Notes under the pieces: model-generated
Databases searched by the model: none
What the model was told of the DNA's origin: nothing
What the model saw: the letters and a program-made list of their open reading frames with translations, nothing else
Origin: Roseicella frigidaeris
GTDB taxonomy: Bacteria > Pseudomonadota > Alphaproteobacteria > Acetobacterales > Acetobacteraceae
Assembly (NCBI RefSeq): GCF_003258945.1
Contig: NZ_QLIX01000028.1
Span: 1-53,489 of the forward strand
Reading direction: 5' to 3'
DNA: 53,489 nucleotides
Translations under genes and position numbers: made by a program
In this document: piece by piece, positions 8,494 through 17,556 of the stretch
Numbering within the stretch: position 1 is the stretch's first letter
Layout of the letters: the number at the start of each line of letters is the position of its first letter

Positions 8494-8865
8494 ATGATGG
8501 CGATCCGGCGGCTGGCCGAGGAGGAGCGGCTCTCCGGGGCGGTGGTGCAGGGCGGCCTTGTCTGGCTGGCCGGCCAGGTGGCCGAGGATCCCAGCCTCGA
8601 CGCGGAAGGCCAGACCGCCGACATCCTGGCCCAGATCGATGCGCTGCTCGCCGCGGCGGGGAGCTCGAAGCGGAACCTTCTCAGCGTCACCATCGTGCTG
8701 GCCGATATCGCCGATGCTGCGGCCATGAACCGTGCCTGGGATCGCTGGCTGGACCCGGCCGCCAAGCCCGCCCGCATGACCATCGAGGCGGCGCTGGTCG
8801 ATCCCCGCTGGAAGGTCGAGATCACCGGCGTCGCCGCCCTCGGCGCCGGGGCGGCCGTGGCCTGA
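8494..8865 (+). CDS. RidA family protein (reactive imine/enamine deaminase type)
   Basis: This 123-residue protein matches the RidA/YjgF/UK114 family in length and layout: a short N-terminal strand, VWLAGQVAED, the helix QTADILAQIDALLAAAGSSK, the strand LLSVTIVLADIAD, and the C-terminal ARMTIEAALVDPRWKVEI. The arginine of ARMTIEA aligns with the catalytic Arg105 of canonical RidA, so deaminase activity on 2-aminoacrylate-like intermediates is plausible. Two ATGs are adjacent (8494, 8497), behind a GAGGAGAG ribosome site. It is monocistronic. The substrate cannot be assigned because RidA subfamilies vary. Confidence 0.85.
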   Translation: MMAIRRLAEEERLSGAVVQGGLVWLAGQVAEDPSLDAEGQTADILAQIDALLAAAGSSKRNLLSVTIVLADIADAAAMNRAWDRWLDPAAKPARMTIEAALVDPRWKVEITGVAALGAGAAVA

Positions 8866-9177
8866 CAATGCCGCCGGGGGCGGGGAGGGGGGCCGAGAGG
8901 CCGCCCGCTCGCCGCGGCGCGGCCGCGGGCTCGCCAGCCCTGCCCCGAAGGGCTACAGCGGCAGCCCGCGTGTCTCGGCGACGACCTGGTCATTTGGCCG
9001 GCCTGCGAGGCAGGCAGGAGCCCTGCTGCCTGCGGGGCCGGCCCGCACCAGCCCCGGGATGATCGCGCCGCCCCGCCATCGCCGGCGCGCGGGCTAGCTT
9101 CCGCCGCAATTCGCGGCGATCACTGATGCAGGACTGGGCAATGGCTGCGCCCCGGCCCGCAGGAGGATGCAGGATCG
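8866..9177 (+). other. Gene-free interval with an inverted repeat
   Basis: This is 312 bases of very GC-rich sequence. At 8996-9043 outer GGCCGGCC arms enclose an imperfect GCAGGCAGG / CCTGCTGCCTGC pair, which could terminate ridA transcription although no T-run follows. A good ribosome site (AGGAGG, about 9161-9166) lies before the epimerase gene. I see nothing else. Confidence 0.4.
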
Positions 9178-10179
9178 ATGACCGACGCGGAACGGGCCGC
9201 CTTCTGGCGCGGCAAGCGCGTCCTGGTGACGGGCGGGGCCGGCTTCCTCGGCAGCGCCCTTTGCCACGGCCTGGCGAGGCTCGGGGCCCGGGTCACCGCC
9301 ATCGATGCGATGATGGAGGAGGGCGGCGCCAACATCGCCAATCTCGAGGGCGCCTCGGTTCTCCTGGTGCGCGGCGACATCCGCGACGTCGAGCTGCACT
9401 CGCTCTGCCAGGATGTCGACGTCCTGTTCAACATGGCGGCGCAGACCAGCCATATGGGCGGCCAGCGCGATCCGGTCGCGGATATCGCGATCAACGCGGT
9501 GGCACAGGTCCGCCTCATCCAGGTGCTGCGCGAGGCGGCGCCGCGCGCGACGGTGGTGCATGCCTCGACCCGGCAGTTCTACGGCCGGCCGCTCCGCCTG
9601 CCGGTGGACGAGCTGCATCCGGTGCAGCCGCCGGATGCCAACGGCGTCTCGAAATTCGCCGGCGAGCAGTATTGGCTGCTGGAGCAGCGCGTGCACGGCC
9701 GGCCGGTGGTCGCCTTGCGGCTGACCAATTGTTACGGCCCGCGGCTGCGGATCCGCGACGCCAAGCAGACCTTCCTCGGCATCTGGCTGCGCCGGGTGCT
9801 GGAGGGCGAGACCTTCGAGGTTTGGGGCGGCGAGCAGCTGCGCGACCTGACCTATGTCGACGACGTGGTCCAGGCCTTCCTGCTGGCCGCCGAGGTGGCG
9901 CCCCGGCCGGAGGCGGCCGGCCGGGTCTTCAACCTCGGCGGCTCCGCCCCCGCCTCCCTCATCGAACTCGCCGAGCGACTCATTGCGGCGAATGGCGGCG
10001 AGGGGCAGTATGTGGTGAAGAGCTTCCCGGCCGATCGTGCACCCATCGACATCGGCAGCTACCATGCCGATGACCGGGCCTTTCGCGCCGCCACGGGCTG
10101 GACGCCGAGGGTGGGCCTCGACGAGGGCCTGGCGCGGTCGCTGGAATGGTACCGCGCGCGGCTGGCCGATTACACCTGA
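9178..10179 (+). CDS. NAD-dependent nucleotide-sugar epimerase/dehydratase (SDR)
   Basis: This is a 333-residue extended short-chain dehydrogenase. The Rossmann motif GGAGFLG lies at about residues 20-26, with the acidic ribose-binding residue in AIDAMM. The active-site strand reads HASTRQFYGRP. The usual YxxxK is NGVSK: the lysine is kept but the tyrosine is asparagine. The block LRLTNCYGPRLRIRDAKQTF, then LRDLTYVDDVV, is typical of UDP-glucose 4-epimerase-like enzymes. It probably interconverts or oxidises a nucleotide sugar, feeding the aminotransferase 18 bases downstream, with which it should be co-transcribed. The ribosome site AGGAGG lies upstream of the start. Confidence 0.85.
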   Translation: MTDAERAAFWRGKRVLVTGGAGFLGSALCHGLARLGARVTAIDAMMEEGGANIANLEGASVLLVRGDIRDVELHSLCQDVDVLFNMAAQTSHMGGQRDPVADIAINAVAQVRLIQVLREAAPRATVVHASTRQFYGRPLRLPVDELHPVQPPDANGVSKFAGEQYWLLEQRVHGRPVVALRLTNCYGPRLRIRDAKQTFLGIWLRRVLEGETFEVWGGEQLRDLTYVDDVVQAFLLAAEVAPRPEAAGRVFNLGGSAPASLIELAERLIAANGGEGQYVVKSFPADRAPIDIGSYHADDRAFRAATGWTPRVGLDEGLARSLEWYRARLADYT

Positions 10180-10197
10180 CGGCATCCGGGACTTTCG

Positions 10198-11337
10198 ATG
10201 ACCGACGCATCCGCCATGATGATTCCGCAGGCCGCGCCTGGCGCCGGCTACCTCGCGCAGCAGCCGGCGATCGACGCCGCCGTGCAGCGCGCCCTGGCCT
10301 CGGGCTGGTACATCCTCGGCCGCGAGGGCGAGGCCTTCGAGCGCGAATTCGCCGCCTGGCTGGGGGTGACGCGGGCGGTCGGCTGCGCCAACGGCACCGA
10401 CGCCCTGGCCCTGATCCTGCGCGGCCTCGGCATCGGCGCGGGGTGCACCGTCGCCACCGTCTCCCACACCGCGGTCGCAACCGTCGCCGCCATCGAGATG
10501 GCGGGCGCCACGCCCCTGCTGCTCGATATCGACCCGGACACCTACACCATGGATCCGGAGGAGCTCGCTGCGGTGATCGAGGATCCGCCGCCCGGACTGC
10601 CGCCTCTCCGCGCCGCCATCGCGGTGCATCTCTACGGCCAGGCCTGCGACCTCGACCCGATGCTCGAGGCCTGCGGCGAGGCGGGGGTGGCGCTGATCGA
10701 GGATTGCGCGCAGAGCCATGGCGCGACGCTGCACGGCCGCAAGCTCGGCACCTTCGGCGCCGCTGCCGCCTTCTCGCTCTATCCGACCAAGAATCTCGGC
10801 GCCCTCGGCGATGCCGGCGTGCTGGCGACCGATGATGGGGCGCTGGCCGACCGCATCGCCGCCATCCGGCAATATGGCTGGGAGGAGCGCTACATCTCCA
10901 CCATGGCCGGGGTGAACAGCCGCCTCGACGAGATCCAGGCCGCCATCCTCCGCGTCAAGCTGCCGGTGCTCGATGCCGGCAATGCGCGCCGCCGCGCCAT
11001 CGCCGATGCCTATGACGCGGCGCTCGCCGGCGGACCGCTGGCGCCGCCGCAGCGCCGGGCGGATGCCGAGCATGTCTTCCACCAATACGTGCTGCGCAGC
11101 CCGCATCGCGCCGATCTCATGGCGCGGCTGCGCGCCGCCGGGATCGGCACCGGCATCCATTATCCGATGCCGGTGCATCTGCAGCCGGCCTACCGGCACC
11201 GGGTGGCGCTCGGGCCGGCCGGCTGCACCGAGACGGCGAGCGCCGCCGGCGAGGTGTTCAGCCTGCCCATCTATCCCGAGCTGACGGATGCCGAGGTGGA
11301 GCGCATCGGCGCGGCCCTGCGCGACCTGGGGCGCTGA
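10198..11337 (+). CDS. DegT/DnrJ/EryC1/StrS family sugar aminotransferase
   Basis: This 379-residue PLP enzyme has the class hallmarks: GCANGTDAL (PLP phosphate binding), IEDCAQSHGA (aspartate facing the pyridine nitrogen), SLYPTKNLGALGDAG with the PLP lysine, and the C-terminal GIGTGIHYPMPVHLQPAY. Enzymes of this family convert keto-sugars on nucleotide carriers into amino-sugars, usually with glutamate as donor. The epimerase immediately upstream could make its keto-sugar substrate. The product probably ends in a surface polysaccharide or glycoprotein; no transporter or polymerase is present to confirm this. A repeat copy follows 40 bases after the stop. Confidence 0.88.
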   Translation: MTDASAMMIPQAAPGAGYLAQQPAIDAAVQRALASGWYILGREGEAFEREFAAWLGVTRAVGCANGTDALALILRGLGIGAGCTVATVSHTAVATVAAIEMAGATPLLLDIDPDTYTMDPEELAAVIEDPPPGLPPLRAAIAVHLYGQACDLDPMLEACGEAGVALIEDCAQSHGATLHGRKLGTFGAAAAFSLYPTKNLGALGDAGVLATDDGALADRIAAIRQYGWEERYISTMAGVNSRLDEIQAAILRVKLPVLDAGNARRRAIADAYDAALAGGPLAPPQRRADAEHVFHQYVLRSPHRADLMARLRAAGIGTGIHYPMPVHLQPAYRHRVALGPAGCTETASAAGEVFSLPIYPELTDAEVERIGAALRDLGR

Positions 11338-11377
11338 GCCGGCCGCGCGGCGGGGCAGGGGGCGGAGGCCTGGCGCG

Positions 11378-11475
11378 CGATCGCCGGAGGTGGCCTCACC
11401 GAAGGCGTGAATCACGCGACCAGACAATGCGCTGGAGCATGATCCGCGAACCGGAGTGAGCGGATCATGCTCCAG
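11378..11475 (+). repeat. Dispersed hairpin repeat family 1, copy 3 (leader plus perfect hairpin)
   Basis: A leader resembling the 17428 and 53229 copies (GAGGTGGCCTCACCGAAGGC, then ATCACGCGACCAGACAA) runs into a perfect 16-base inverted repeat, CTGGAGCATGATCCGC (11432-11447) and GCGGATCATGCTCCAG (11460-11475), with a 12-base loop. It lies between two converging genes and may also act as a bidirectional terminator. Confidence 0.88.
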
Positions 11476-11479
11476 CCGC

Positions 11480-12232
11480 CTACCCGCCGTAGCGCGCCGC
11501 CGGTTGGCCGGCATAGTCATGCGCCCCGACATGCGTGAGGCGTCCCGCGGTATCGAGCCAGATCTTGCCGCCGATCGCCCGCCAGCGACGGCAGAAGGTG
11601 AAATCCTCGCTGAGATAGACGCCCGTCTCGCGGTCGATGACGCAGTCGAACAGCGCATGCAGCTCCGGCCGGGAGGCGGCGCCGGGGGCGAAGGCGTGGA
11701 TGGCGCGGTACCGCGTCTCGGGATAGGCGGCGATCATGCGCTCGATCGCGGCGCGGCGGATCAGCATGAAGCCGGTGCCGGCATACTCGGCCGTGACGAA
11801 ATCGCCGTCGCGCTCCGCCGCCGCGCCGGCCGCCGGCGTCCCGACATAGAGCAGCGGCGCCGTGTCCAGCGCCTCGCCGGCCGCGACGCGGGCGCAGGCG
11901 GCCCCGTCCCAGCGGATCGCCTTGATGGGGTAGAGGCCGGCGACGACGTCCTTCTCCGCGGCCAGCATGCGGCCGAGCTGCTCCGGCTCGAAGGCGATGT
12001 CGGCATCGACGAAGAGCAGATGCGTCGCCTCCCGCGTGTCGAGAAAGCGGCCGAGCAGCGTGTTGCGGCTGCGGGTGATCAGGGAATCATGGCCGAGCAT
12101 CTCGAGGCTGAGGCCGATCTCCCGCTCGGCCGCGTAGCGCATCAGCCGGATCACCGAGAGCATGTAGTCCTGGTGCACCAGCGCCCCGAAGCAGGGGGTG
12201 GCCACCACGACGCTCGCCTTCGCCTCCCGCAT
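11480..12232 (-). CDS. Glycosyltransferase-like protein (GT-A fold, unassigned family)
   Basis: This 250-residue protein starts with a Rossmann-like strand (ASVVVATPCFGALV). It has SLITRSRNTLLGRFL, then THLLFVDADIAFEPEQL near residues 90-106, where DAD is a DxD-type metal and nucleotide-sugar motif. Later come AGTGFMLIRRAAIERM and YLSEDFTFCRRWRAIGG, the acceptor-side pattern of GT2-like enzymes. There is no membrane segment. It probably transfers a sugar in glycan assembly, fitting the adjacent epimerase and aminotransferase, although it is on the opposite strand. The exact family and substrates are unknown. Confidence 0.68.
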   Translation of the reverse strand: MREAKASVVVATPCFGALVHQDYMLSVIRLMRYAAEREIGLSLEMLGHDSLITRSRNTLLGRFLDTREATHLLFVDADIAFEPEQLGRMLAAEKDVVAGLYPIKAIRWDGAACARVAAGEALDTAPLLYVGTPAAGAAAERDGDFVTAEYAGTGFMLIRRAAIERMIAAYPETRYRAIHAFAPGAASRPELHALFDCVIDRETGVYLSEDFTFCRRWRAIGGKIWLDTAGRLTHVGAHDYAGQPAARYGG

Positions 12233-12312
12233 CCGCCCCTCCCGTCGCTGAACCGGGCCGGCTTACGCCCCGGTTCCTTTCGATATCGCTACCGGCGACG
12301 GGAGGGCGGCTC

Positions 12313-13164
12313 TCAGGCGGAGGTGAGGGAGATCGCGCGGGTGGTCAGGGGACCCTCGGCGGTGCGGTCCAGCGCCTCGATCCGCACCTCCGGCTTGCCG
12401 TAGCCGACCGGACCGAAGGGCGAGCAGAAGGCCACCTCGGCGGCATCGCGCCCGACGCCGATGCGGACCAGCCCATCCGGCGCCGATTTCCGGGTGGGGT
12501 CGAAGAGGAACCAGGCGCCGCCCTCCGGCCCCTCCAGCCAGGCCTCGAGCACGGCGTGGAAGTCAGGCGGCGAGAGCCGCCAGGCATAGGCGCTGACGAA
12601 GCGGGCCGGGATGCCGAGGGCGCGGCAGAAGGCGATGCCGAGATGCGCGAAGTCGCGGCAGACGCCCTGGCGCTGCAGCAGGGTGTCGCGGGCCGAGGTC
12701 TGCTCGTCGCTGCTGCCTGCCACATAGTCGATGTTGTCATGCATCCAGTTGCAGATGGCGGTGACCCGCTCATGGTCCTGCGGCAGGCCGCCGAACTCCT
12801 TCTCCGCATAGGGGCGCAGCAGGTCGGCCTCGACGTAGCGGCTGGGATAGAGATGCGTCAGCGCCTCGAGCGGCAGGCGGCCGGCCGGCGCCTCCCGCAG
12901 GCTGGCCGGATCGATGGCGGCCGGATGCAGCGTGACGGTGGCGTCGTAGCGCAGGGTGAGCGTCCCGCGCCCGGCGCAGAGGCGGAAATACCGGTTGCCG
13001 CTCTCCGGCATGTCGAAGCGCTCGAGCGGCAGGTTCGGGGCGAGGCTGAGGGTTTCCTCCTCCACCACCTGGCCGGGGCGACGCTGCGCCTCGATGTTGA
13101 AGATGAAGGGCGTGTTCTCCGCCTGCACCTCGTAGTCGAGTTTGCACCCAAGCTTGTAGCGCAT
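12313..13164 (-). CDS. Transglutaminase-like cysteine protease family protein
   Basis: This 283-residue protein has an N-terminal beta domain of about 150 residues and a C-terminal transglutaminase-like domain. The catalytic triad is visible: Cys in RQGVCRDFAHLGIAFCRALG, His in PPDFHAVLEAWL, Asp in WFLFDPTRKSAPDG. Bacterial members usually act as peptidases or amidases rather than cross-linkers. There is no signal peptide, so it is probably cytoplasmic. I chose the ATG at 13164 because TCCGGAGGAGAAAG gives an ideal ribosome site; a longer frame upstream lacks one. It diverges from the PEP carboxylase homologue. Confidence 0.82.
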   Translation of the reverse strand: MRYKLGCKLDYEVQAENTPFIFNIEAQRRPGQVVEEETLSLAPNLPLERFDMPESGNRYFRLCAGRGTLTLRYDATVTLHPAAIDPASLREAPAGRLPLEALTHLYPSRYVEADLLRPYAEKEFGGLPQDHERVTAICNWMHDNIDYVAGSSDEQTSARDTLLQRQGVCRDFAHLGIAFCRALGIPARFVSAYAWRLSPPDFHAVLEAWLEGPEGGAWFLFDPTRKSAPDGLVRIGVGRDAAEVAFCSPFGPVGYGKPEVRIEALDRTAEGPLTTRAISLTSA

Positions 13165-13419
13165 CACTTTCTCCTCCGGACCGCCGCCCGGGGGCGGTGC
13201 TCGTCGTTTCGCGATGGCGCCGCTAACTGCGATCGGCGCTGCCGGTTGCCGCATGGCTGATCCCAAAATCGTGCATCCTGCCGGTGCAATGCTGGTCTAT
13301 GCCGAAAAAGTAGGCTGAATGCTGCTGTACTCAGCGGCGGGTGAGCGGGGCGATCCGCCCGTCTGCCCAGATTCCGGCCGCCGGGGCGTTCTTGCCCCTG
13401 GCGCGCCCCTGCTTCGCAG

Positions 13420-16212
13420 ATGCACCATGGCCCCATGCCGGACATCACGCCCGACCCCCTCCAGGAACTCCTCGCCCGCCTGCGGGAGGCGCGCGATGCC
13501 GCGGCCCAGGATCCCTTCGGCGATCCGGTGCTGCTGATCGCCCTGGCGATCAGCCGGCGGGTGGATGACGGGCTGCTCGATCTCGATGGCCTGGCGGCCC
13601 TGGTGCAGCGGCTCTCCGACCTCGCCGCGGCCGACCGGGCCCGGCGCCTCGCCGCCTATGTCGGGCTGTCGGGCGGCCCGCCCTCCATGCCCGCCCTGGC
13701 CGAGCGCCTGGTCCGGCCGGACCCCGAGGACAGCCCGATCCCCTTCGCGCGCTACCGGGCCCTGCTGGAGACCCCGCGCTTCGCCGCCGTCTTCACCGCG
13801 CACCCGACCTTCTCCCTGCCGCCCGAGACCAACACCGCGCTCGCCCAGGCGGCGAGCGGCGCGACCCTGCCCGAGGGGCTGGTGCACCGGCCCTCGCCGC
13901 CGACGCTCGGCGAGGAATTCCGCCAGGCGGCAGCGGCCATCGCGCGGGGGCGGGATGCGCTGGACGGCCTCGCCGCGGCGCTGCTGACCGCGGCCAAGGG
14001 CGTCTGGGGCGATCGCTGGACGACCCTGGTGCCACGCCCCGTGCTGCTCGCCTCCTGGGTGGGCTACGACACCGATGGCCGCACCGATATCGGCTGGTGG
14101 GACACGCTGCGGCTGCGGCTGACCATGAAGCGGCTGCAGCTCGAGCGGCTGCAGGGCCAGCTCGCCGGGCTCGGCGATTGCGCGGCGCCGCTCCGGGCCC
14201 GGCTCGGCGGCGCGCTGGACGCGGTCGCGACGCAGATTGCCGCGGTGCCGGAGCGGCCGGAGCCGGAGGCGGTGGAGCGCCTCGCGGCGGCGATGGTCGG
14301 GTTGCGGGAGGCGGCGCTGACCGGCACCGCGCCGCTGCTCGACCTCTTCCCCGAGGCGATCGCCGCCGCGCCGGACGACGCGACGCGGCTCGCCCTCGCC
14401 GTCGCCCGCGGCGGCCTTGCCGCGCATGGCCTGGCGCTGGCGCACACCCATATGCGGCTGAACGCGGCGCAGGTGCACAACGCCGTCCGCCAGCGCCTCG
14501 GCTTCGCCGCGGCGCCGGATGACATGGCGCAGCGCCGCGGGCTGCTCGCCGCCATCAACACCGCCCTCGCCGAGGTGGCGGCGCAGCCGGTGGATTTCGG
14601 CGCGCTGCTGGCCGAGCAGGCCTCGGCGGCGCGGCTGATGCTGATCTGCGCCCAGATCGCCAAGCATGTCGACGGCTCGGCGCCGATCCGCTTCCTCATC
14701 GCCGAGACCGAGACCGGCTACACGCTGCTCGCCGCGCTCTGGCTGGCGCGGCGCTTCGGCGTCGACCGGGCGGTGGAGCTCTCGCCGCTCTTCGAGACGG
14801 CGGAGGCGCTCGACCGCGGCGAGCGGGTGCTGGAGGAGGCGCTGCGCAGCCCGCATTTCCGCGACTACATCCGCCATCATGGCCGGCTCTGCCTGCAATT
14901 CGGCTATTCCGATTCCGGCCGCTACGTTGGCCAGCTCGCCGGCAGCTACCTCGCCGAGCGGCTGAAGCTGCGGCTGGTCGAGCTGCTGCGCCGGCACAAG
15001 CTGGACGGCATCGAGGTAGTGCTGTTCGACACGCATGGCGAGAGCGTCGGCCGCGGCGGGCATCCGGACAGCCTGGCCGACCGGCTGGCCTATCTCTCGC
15101 CGCCGCAGGCCCGCGCCGCGCTCGACCGCGCCGGGCTGAAGCTGCGCGAGGAGACCGCCTTCCAGGGCGGCGACGGCTACCTGCTCTTCGGCACGCCGCA
15201 GCTCGCCGCCGCCACCATCGCCGGCATCGCCGCGCATGCCTTCACCCCGATCGGCCCGGTGGACGACCCGGTCTATGCCGAAGCGGATTACGTGGCGGAT
15301 TTCTTCGCCACCGTGCGGCGGGAGATGCAGGCCCTCGTCGCCGATCCCGGCTATGCGGCGCTGCTCGGCGCCTTCGGCCCCGGGCTGCTCGACCGCACCG
15401 GCTCACGCCCGGCGGTGCGGCAGAGCGACGGGCTGGGGGGGCCGATGCGCATCAGCCACCCCTCGCAGCTCCGCGCCATCCCGAACAACGCCATCCTGCA
15501 GCAGCTCGGCTGGATGGCGAACTCCATCCACGGCCTCGGCATCGCCGCCGCCGCCAACCCCGATGCCTTCGCCGATCTCCGGGCGCGCTCGCCGCGCTTC
15601 AAGCGGGCGCTGGCGCTCGCGGCGCGGGCCGCCGCCTGCTCGGATATCGGCGTGCTGCGGGCGGTGGTCGATACGCTCGATCCCGGCCCCTGGCTCGACC
15701 GCGCCGGCTTCACCCGGCGGGAGGGGCGGCGGGCGGCGCTGCTCGGCATCGCCGAGGCGGTGGACCGGCTGGACCTCGACGCGCCGACGCGGCGCCTCTT
15801 CCGCCGGCTGCAGGCGGATCACCTCTCGCTGCGCGCCGCCTGGCCCGACCTGCCGGTCATGCCGGACCGGCTGGTGCTGCTGCACGCGCTCCGCCTCGCC
15901 CTGCTGCACCGCATCTGGCTGCTCGCCGTCGAGCTGCCCGAGTTCAGCCCGCGGCATGGCGCGACCCGGGACGCCCTCGTGCTGCGCATCCTGCAACTCG
16001 ACATCGAGCCGGTGCTGAAGCTGCTGGAGGAGATCTTCCCCGCCGCGCCCGGGGCCGTGGTCGGCCTCGATTTCCACGAACCGGCGCCGCCGCGCGAGGG
16101 GCTGAGCTATGCCCGCGAGCATGCCGAGATCTTCCGCCCCATGGCGCGGCTCTTCGCCCTGGTCCGCGGCTGCGGCGCCGCCATCACCCATGAGGTGGGC
16201 GCCTTCGGCTGA
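13420..16212 (+). CDS. ppc: Phosphoenolpyruvate carboxylase family protein, divergent
   Basis: This 930-residue protein is recognisable as PEP carboxylase, which makes oxaloacetate from PEP and bicarbonate. Kept elements include TAHPT (His128), LFET (metal glutamate), GYSDS (metal aspartate, Asp498), VGRGG (Arg545) and LRAIP. Three positions that are catalytic in the E. coli enzyme differ: Lys546 becomes Arg501, His579 becomes Asp537, and Arg581 becomes His539. The usual C-terminal QNTG is also absent; the protein ends EVGAFG. So the fold is clear but the activity is not. The ATG at 13435 is an alternative start. It stands alone, with no anaplerotic partner nearby. Confidence 0.75.
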   Translation: MHHGPMPDITPDPLQELLARLREARDAAAQDPFGDPVLLIALAISRRVDDGLLDLDGLAALVQRLSDLAAADRARRLAAYVGLSGGPPSMPALAERLVRPDPEDSPIPFARYRALLETPRFAAVFTAHPTFSLPPETNTALAQAASGATLPEGLVHRPSPPTLGEEFRQAAAAIARGRDALDGLAAALLTAAKGVWGDRWTTLVPRPVLLASWVGYDTDGRTDIGWWDTLRLRLTMKRLQLERLQGQLAGLGDCAAPLRARLGGALDAVATQIAAVPERPEPEAVERLAAAMVGLREAALTGTAPLLDLFPEAIAAAPDDATRLALAVARGGLAAHGLALAHTHMRLNAAQVHNAVRQRLGFAAAPDDMAQRRGLLAAINTALAEVAAQPVDFGALLAEQASAARLMLICAQIAKHVDGSAPIRFLIAETETGYTLLAALWLARRFGVDRAVELSPLFETAEALDRGERVLEEALRSPHFRDYIRHHGRLCLQFGYSDSGRYVGQLAGSYLAERLKLRLVELLRRHKLDGIEVVLFDTHGESVGRGGHPDSLADRLAYLSPPQARAALDRAGLKLREETAFQGGDGYLLFGTPQLAAATIAGIAAHAFTPIGPVDDPVYAEADYVADFFATVRREMQALVADPGYAALLGAFGPGLLDRTGSRPAVRQSDGLGGPMRISHPSQLRAIPNNAILQQLGWMANSIHGLGIAAAANPDAFADLRARSPRFKRALALAARAAACSDIGVLRAVVDTLDPGPWLDRAGFTRREGRRAALLGIAEAVDRLDLDAPTRRLFRRLQADHLSLRAAWPDLPVMPDRLVLLHALRLALLHRIWLLAVELPEFSPRHGATRDALVLRILQLDIEPVLKLLEEIFPAAPGAVVGLDFHEPAPPREGLSYAREHAEIFRPMARLFALVRGCGAAITHEVGAFG

Positions 16213-16317
16213 CGGGCCGCGGCTTGCCGCCGCGGCCGGGATCGCCGCACTCTGCCGGCGCGGGGGAAACGGGACCGGCCGGGCGGCCGCGCCCCGGCCC
16301 CGGGGAGGATATCGGCC

Positions 16318-17442
16318 ATGACGGCTCTGCTCTTCACGCCCACGCGGCTGCGCGACCTGACCCTCGCCAACCGCATCGTGGTCTCGCCCATGGCGCAGTA
16401 TTCCGCCGATGCCGAGGGGCGGGCGACGCCGTGGCACCTGATGCATCTCGGCACCCTCGCCGTCTCCGGCGCCGGGCTCGTCATCATGGAGGCGACGGCG
16501 GTCGAGCCGCGCGGGCGCGTCTCGCCGCGCTGCCTCGGCCTCTGGACCGAGGCCCAGGCCGAAGCCCTGCGGCCGGTGCTCGCCTTCTGCCGCGAGCATG
16601 GCGACGCGGCGCTCGGCATCCAGCTCGCCCATGCCGGGCGCAAGGGCTCGGTCGGGCGGCCCTGGGAGGGCAACGAGACCGTGCCGGAGGGGGCAGGGGG
16701 CTGGCAGCCCGTCTCCTCCTGCGACCTCGCCTATCCCGGACGGCCGGTGCCGCATGCGCTGACCATCGAGGAGATGGCGGCGATCAAGGCGGATTTCGTC
16801 GCGGCGACGCGACGCGCGGCCGAGCTCGGCTTCGATCTCGTCGAGCTGCATGCGGCGCATGGCTACCTGCTGAACAGCTTCCTCTCGCCGCTCGCCAATC
16901 GCCGGACCGATGCCTATGGCGGCGACCGCGCCGGGCGGATGCGCTGGCCGCTCGAGATCCTGGCGGCGATGCGGCAGGCCTGGCCGGCCGAGCGGCCGCT
17001 CGGGGTGCGAATCTCGGCGACGGATTGGGTCGAGGGCGGCTGGACGCCGGAGGACAGCGCCGTCTTCGCGGCGGAGGCGCGGGCGCAGGGCTGCGACTAC
17101 GTCACCGCCTCCTCGGGCGGCGTCAGCCCGGAGCAGCGCATCGCCCTCGGGCCTGGCTACCAGCTCCCCCTGGCGCGGCGCATCCGGGAGGCGACCGGCA
17201 TCCCGACCATGGCGGTCGGGCTGCTGCACGATCCGCAGCTGGCCGAACGGGCGTTGCAGGCGGGCGATGCCGACCTCATCGCCCTCGGCCGCGGCATGCT
17301 GTGGGAGCCGCGCTGGGCCTGGCACGCGGCCGATGCGCTCGGCGCCGCCGCGCCCTTCCCGCCGCAATACGCCCGCAGCCATCCTTCGATGCGCTTCGGC
17401 GATCCCGGCCGGCCGTTCCTGGAGCGTAATCGCCTGAGGTAG
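16318..17442 (+). CDS. Old Yellow Enzyme family NADH:flavin oxidoreductase
   Basis: This 374-residue FMN TIM barrel is closest in pattern to YqjM/xenobiotic-reductase types: LTLANRIVVSPMAQYSAD, LGIQLAHAGRKGS, DLVELHAAHGYLLNSFLSP, LGVRISATDWVEGGW and the phosphate-binding DLIALGRGMLWEPRW. Such enzymes reduce activated C=C bonds or nitro groups with NAD(P)H. The ribosome site GGGGAGG lies upstream of the ATG. The last residues (about NRLR and the TAG stop) lie inside the leader of a dispersed repeat beginning near 17428, so the native C-terminus seems to have been replaced by repeat sequence. No operon partner is visible. Confidence 0.87.
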   Translation: MTALLFTPTRLRDLTLANRIVVSPMAQYSADAEGRATPWHLMHLGTLAVSGAGLVIMEATAVEPRGRVSPRCLGLWTEAQAEALRPVLAFCREHGDAALGIQLAHAGRKGSVGRPWEGNETVPEGAGGWQPVSSCDLAYPGRPVPHALTIEEMAAIKADFVAATRRAAELGFDLVELHAAHGYLLNSFLSPLANRRTDAYGGDRAGRMRWPLEILAAMRQAWPAERPLGVRISATDWVEGGWTPEDSAVFAAEARAQGCDYVTASSGGVSPEQRIALGPGYQLPLARRIREATGIPTMAVGLLHDPQLAERALQAGDADLIALGRGMLWEPRWAWHAADALGAAAPFPPQYARSHPSMRFGDPGRPFLERNRLR

Positions 17443-17524
17443 AATTACCGAAGGCGCGAATCACGCGACCGAACGCCGCGCTGGACCATGGTCCGCGAAC
17501 CGGCGTGAGCGGATCGTGGTCTGG
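17428..17524 (+). repeat. Dispersed hairpin repeat family 1, copy 4
   Basis: The leader (AATCGCCTGAGGTAG, then ATTACCGAAGGCGCGAATCA) overlaps the last codons and stop of the upstream gene. The hairpin is CTGGACCATGGTCCGC (17481-17496) against GCGGATCGTGGTCTGG (17509-17524), with the same GAACCGG-GTGA loop as copy 3. Four stem positions are G-T pairs rather than Watson-Crick, so the stem would still form as RNA. Confidence 0.85.
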
Positions 17525-17556
17525 AGCGGCAACCGCGCCGCTGACGGCCTGCTGCC

